A stretch of DNA of 34,922 bases from Acidimicrobiaceae bacterium (lineage in GTDB: Bacteria > Actinomycetota > Acidimicrobiia > Acidimicrobiales > Ilumatobacteraceae). Below are positions 32,209 through 34,922 of this stretch, piece by piece; the first letter of the stretch is position 1; each line of letters starts with the position of its first letter. Position numbers and translations under genes: made by a program. Under the pieces are notes generated by a model that had not been told where the DNA came from, searched no databases, and saw only the letters and a list, made by a program, of their open reading frames with translations. The DNA is taken from NCBI GenBank assembly GCA_947490975.1, contig CANLHV010000003.1, forward strand, positions 1 through 34,922. Reading direction: 5' to 3'.

Positions 32209-32814
32209 TTGCATTTAGTGACGAGTCAAATTATTTTGGCATCGCGTTCACCGCGTCGAAAAGAAATTTTAGAAAAACTCGGTTTAGTTTTTGAGATTGA
32301 TCCGCCGGAAATTGACGAGACACCTCGGCATCGCGAAAACCCGTCGAGTTATGTGCAGCGCATCGCAGCTGCTAAAGCCGACAAAGTTGCATTGCGACAC
32401 GAGCAACGGTGCGTGATCATTGCTGCAGATACGACTGTGGCGCTTGATGGTGAAATCTTTGGTCAACCGCGAGACTTGGATGAGGCGCGCAGGATGATCC
32501 AAAAATTATCGAAAAAATCTCACAGCGTGCACACTGCAGTGAGCGTGAGATGCGACGGAAGAAGCGCCAACGGACTCGACACGGCGAGCGTGACGATGCG
32601 CGAGGTGACACCCGAGCTGCTCGATTGGTATTTGGGCACCGGCGAGTCAATGGGCAAAGCGGGGGCGTACGCAGTGCAGGGCCAAGGCGCGGCCTTGGTG
32701 GCCGAGGTGCGCGGCGAAATTGACACGGTGATTGGTTTGCCGGTGTGGCTGCTGACCGAGCGGCTGGCTCAGATTGGCGTGAAATTAAAGGACTTGCAGG
32801 CACTTAGCGATTGA
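32209..32814 (+). CDS. maf: Maf-family nucleoside triphosphate pyrophosphatase
   Basis: 201-residue house-cleaning enzyme that hydrolyses dTTP/UTP or modified nucleotides to monophosphates. QIILASRSPRRKEILEKLGL is the family N-terminus; IIAADTTVALDGEIFGQPRD and GAYAVQGQGAALVAEVRGEIDTVIGLP are the other signatures. A TTG at 32209 is chosen because GGTGAG (32198-32203) is well spaced; a GTG at 32218 would remove three residues. Base composition toward the 3' end is more GC-rich than its neighbours (GCGGGGGCGTACGC region). It is 19 bases after dusB. Confidence 0.93.
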   Translation: MHLVTSQIILASRSPRRKEILEKLGLVFEIDPPEIDETPRHRENPSSYVQRIAAAKADKVALRHEQRCVIIAADTTVALDGEIFGQPRDLDEARRMIQKLSKKSHSVHTAVSVRCDGRSANGLDTASVTMREVTPELLDWYLGTGESMGKAGAYAVQGQGAALVAEVRGEIDTVIGLPVWLLTERLAQIGVKLKDLQALSD

Positions 32815-32848
32815 TTTGTGTTGGAAAAATAGCCCTTTGTCAATAGCA

Positions 32849-32875
32849 TTGGCACTCGCACCGTTCGAGTGCTAA
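32849..32875. promoter_or_regulatory. CIRCE operator upstream of groES
   Basis: TTGGCACTC, nine bases, GAGTGCTAA: the controlling inverted repeat of chaperone expression, with one mismatch in the left arm (consensus TTAGCACTC). HrcA repressor binds this site and releases it on heat shock. It lies 33 bases before the groES ATG. TTGTCA at 32837-32842 just upstream may be a -35 element, though I see no convincing -10 at the right distance. Confidence 0.93.
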
Positions 32876-32907
32876 CCAGAAAAACCTAGAGAGAATAAGG
32901 AACCGAT

Positions 32908-33201
32908 ATGAACTTAAAGCCACTTGATGACCGGATTGTGGTCAAGCCAAACGAAGCCGAGAAGACAACTGCATCGGGTCTCGTAATTCCAGACACTGCC
33001 AAAGAAAAGCCGCAGGAAGGCACTGTTGTTGCCGTAGGCCCAGGCCGTTGGAGCGATGACTCTGGCAAGCACACACCACTTGATATCAAGGTTGGCGATG
33101 TTGTTCTTTACTCGAAGTACGGCGGCACAGAAGTTGCGCACAAGGGCGAAGATCTTTTGATTCTTACCAGTCGCGATGTTCTTGCGATCGTCGGCAAGTA
33201 A
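32908..33201 (+). CDS. groS: Co-chaperonin GroES
   Basis: 97-residue lid of the GroEL folding chamber. NLKPLDDRIVVKPNEAEKTTASGLVIPDTAKEKPQEGTVVAVGPG and the GEDLLILTSRDVLAIVGK end are typical; the mobile loop is around residues 17-32. AAGGA precedes the ATG. Regulation by HrcA is inferred from the CIRCE element upstream. It is 45 bases before groL. Confidence 0.98.
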   Translation: MNLKPLDDRIVVKPNEAEKTTASGLVIPDTAKEKPQEGTVVAVGPGRWSDDSGKHTPLDIKVGDVVLYSKYGGTEVAHKGEDLLILTSRDVLAIVGK

Positions 33202-33246
33202 TTATCTAATTCAATAACTATTTCTATTTAGTACAGGGAGCCAAAC

Positions 33247-34884
33247 ATGGCAAAGATTCTTAAATTCAACGAAGAAGCACGTCGCGCACTCGAGGCTGGC
33301 GTCAACAAATTGGCTGATGCAGTCAAAGTTACGCTCGGACCAAAAGGTCGCAACGTTGTGCTCGACAAAAAGTTCGGTGCACCGACGATCACCAACGACG
33401 GTGTTTCGGTAGCCAAAGAAGTCGAACTTGAAGACCCATTCGAAAACATGGGTGCGCAACTTGTAAAAGAAGTCGCGACCAAGACAAACGACGTTGCTGG
33501 TGACGGCACGACGACAGCGACAGTTCTTGCACAAGCAATGGTTACTCACGGCATGCGCAACGTTGCTGCTGGTGCGAACCCGATGGCGCTCAAGCGCGGT
33601 ATCGAAAAAGCAGTTGCTGCTGTTGTTGAATCGTTGAAGAGTCAGGCCAAAGAAGTTGACGACAAGAGCGATATCGCAAGTGTTGCCACAATTTCAGCAG
33701 GCGATGCGACGATCGGCAAAGTTATTGCCGATGCGATTGACAAAGTCGGCAAAGACGGCGTTGTGACTGTCGAAGAGTCGAACACATTCGGCATCGAACT
33801 TGATTTCACAGAAGGTATGCAGTTTGACAAAGGTTATTTGTCCCCATATTTCGTGACTGACCAAGATCGTCAAGAAGCAGTTCTTGAAGATGCTTACATT
33901 TTGTATTACTCGTCGAAGATCACAACCGTGCAGTCAATGCTGCCAGTTCTCGAGAGCGTGATGAAGACCGGTAAGCAACTTGTGATCATCGCCGAAGATG
34001 TTGAGGGCGAGGCTCTTGCAACTTTGGTTGTCAACAAGATTCGCGGCACATTTAATTCGACAGCAGTCAAGGCCCCAGGCTTTGGCGACCGTCGCAAGGC
34101 GATGTTGCAAGACATGGCTGTTTTGACTGGTGGCCAGGTCATCAGCGAAGAAGTCGGTTTGAAACTTGAGAACGTGACGCTTGATCTTTTGGGTCGCGCT
34201 AAGCGCATCATCATCACCAAAGAGACGACAACAATCGTTGACGGTGCAGGCGACAAGAACGAAGTTAAGGGTCGCATCAGCCAGATTAAGACTGAAATCG
34301 AAAACACCGACTCTGATTGGGACCGCGAGAAACTGCAAGAACGTCTCGCAAAACTTGCTGGTGGCGTTGCCGTAATCAAAGTCGGCGCTGCAACAGAAGT
34401 TGAACTCAAAGAAAAGAAGCACCGCATTGAAGATGCTGTTTCAGCAACTCGCGCCGCAATTGAAGAGGGCGTTGTTGCTGGTGGTGGCACCGCATTGGTG
34501 CGCAGCCGTGAGAGCGTACTCAAGGTGATTAAAGGCCTTGAGGGCGACGAAGCAACCGGTGCACGCAGCGTTTATGACTCATTGACAGCACCTGCTCGCG
34601 CAATTGCTGACAATGCAGGCATTGAAGGTGCTGTTGCTGTGCAACAAGTTGAAGCCGCCAAGGGCAGCGTTGGTCTCAATGCCGCGACTGGCGAGTATGT
34701 CGACCTTGTTAAGGCCGGCATCATCGACCCAGCCAAGGTGACTCGTGCAGCGTTGCAAAACGCAGCCTCAATCGCCGCACTTGTAATCACCATTGAATGC
34801 CTCGTTGCAGACAAGCCTGAGAAGCCAGGCTCTGCACCAGCAGGCGGCGGTGGCATGCCAGGTGGCGGAATGGGGATGATGTAA
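33247..34884 (+). CDS. groL: Chaperonin GroEL
   Basis: 545-residue ATP-driven folding chamber subunit. VTLGPKGRNVVLDKKFGAPTITNDG, the ATP loop GDGTTTATVLAQAMV, and GGGTALVRS are conserved. The C-terminal GGM repeat tail (PGGGMGMM) is complete, the type of full-function GroELs rather than the histidine-rich mycobacterial GroEL1. It ends 38 bases before the window edge; no terminator is visible in those bases. It shares the groES transcript. Confidence 0.99.
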   Translation: MAKILKFNEEARRALEAGVNKLADAVKVTLGPKGRNVVLDKKFGAPTITNDGVSVAKEVELEDPFENMGAQLVKEVATKTNDVAGDGTTTATVLAQAMVTHGMRNVAAGANPMALKRGIEKAVAAVVESLKSQAKEVDDKSDIASVATISAGDATIGKVIADAIDKVGKDGVVTVEESNTFGIELDFTEGMQFDKGYLSPYFVTDQDRQEAVLEDAYILYYSSKITTVQSMLPVLESVMKTGKQLVIIAEDVEGEALATLVVNKIRGTFNSTAVKAPGFGDRRKAMLQDMAVLTGGQVISEEVGLKLENVTLDLLGRAKRIIITKETTTIVDGAGDKNEVKGRISQIKTEIENTDSDWDREKLQERLAKLAGGVAVIKVGAATEVELKEKKHRIEDAVSATRAAIEEGVVAGGGTALVRSRESVLKVIKGLEGDEATGARSVYDSLTAPARAIADNAGIEGAVAVQQVEAAKGSVGLNAATGEYVDLVKAGIIDPAKVTRAALQNAASIAALVITIECLVADKPEKPGSAPAGGGGMPGGGMGMM

Positions 34885-34922
34885 GCCATAGCTTCTTCAC
34901 AAAGAGGTTTTTGGTTACATCA

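Noticed and set aside
34885..34922. Terminator after groL
   Set aside because: The 38 remaining bases contain a short T-run but no convincing stem; the window ends too soon to judge.

Overview
The window is one uninterrupted, entirely plus-strand block of core bacterial genes: the str/S10/spc/alpha ribosomal supercluster, followed by a pseudouridine synthase, rplM-rpsI, amino-sugar and cell-wall precursor genes, the t6A tRNA-modification genes, and groES-groEL. The order rplQ-truA-rplM-rpsI-glmM-glmS-acpS-alr-tsaE-tsaB-rimI-tsaD-groES-groEL is the one known from Actinomycetota. Zinc-ribbon S14, cysteine-containing L36 and a CIRCE operator before groES agree with that. Base composition looks close to 50% GC, lower than typical soil actinomycetes. 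My best guess, as inference only, is a member of the Acidimicrobiia (Ilumatobacter-like or a freshwater/marine relative).

Layout. 22-3682: fusA, tuf and rpsJ. 3745-4926: a membrane-anchored HtrA/DegP-type serine protease that splits rpsJ from the rest of the S10 operon. 4927-5232: the only gene-free stretch over 300 bases, holding a terminator-like hairpin, a possible promoter and two leader hairpins. 5233-14629: rplC to rplO in classical order, with very tight spacing and several 4-base ATGA/GTGA overlaps. 14677-17141: secY, adk, infA and rpmJ, with no map gene between adk and infA. 17156-19932: rpsM, rpsK, rpsD, rpoA and rplQ. 19949-21764: truA, then rplM-rpsI behind its own probable promoter. 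21858-28174: glmM, a greatly enlarged glmS (1136 residues), acpS and alr. 28180-32814: tsaE, tsaB, rimI, tsaD, dusB and maf. 32849-34884: CIRCE and groES-groEL.

How the genes work together. Most of the window builds the ribosome, its elongation factors, the Sec translocon and RNA polymerase alpha. truA, dusB and tsaE/B/D modify tRNAs, and rimI acetylates ribosomal protein S18 in the model case. GlmS and GlmM supply glucosamine-1-phosphate and Alr supplies D-alanine for peptidoglycan, while AcpS activates acyl carrier protein. GroES/GroEL fold proteins under probable HrcA control.

The most unusual element is the glmS-like gene. Its glutaminase and isomerase residues are recognisable, but a helical insert of about 140 residues follows the nucleophile cysteine. 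The normally C-terminal catalytic tail motif seems to lie inside the chain, followed by about 195 residues I cannot assign. The other notable points are the HtrA gene inside the S10 operon with a new rplC leader, extended basic or low-complexity tails on L30, L22, S19 and S3, and an inverted repeat straddling the predicted -10 box of rplM. I saw no mobile element, CRISPR array, tRNA or rRNA gene.
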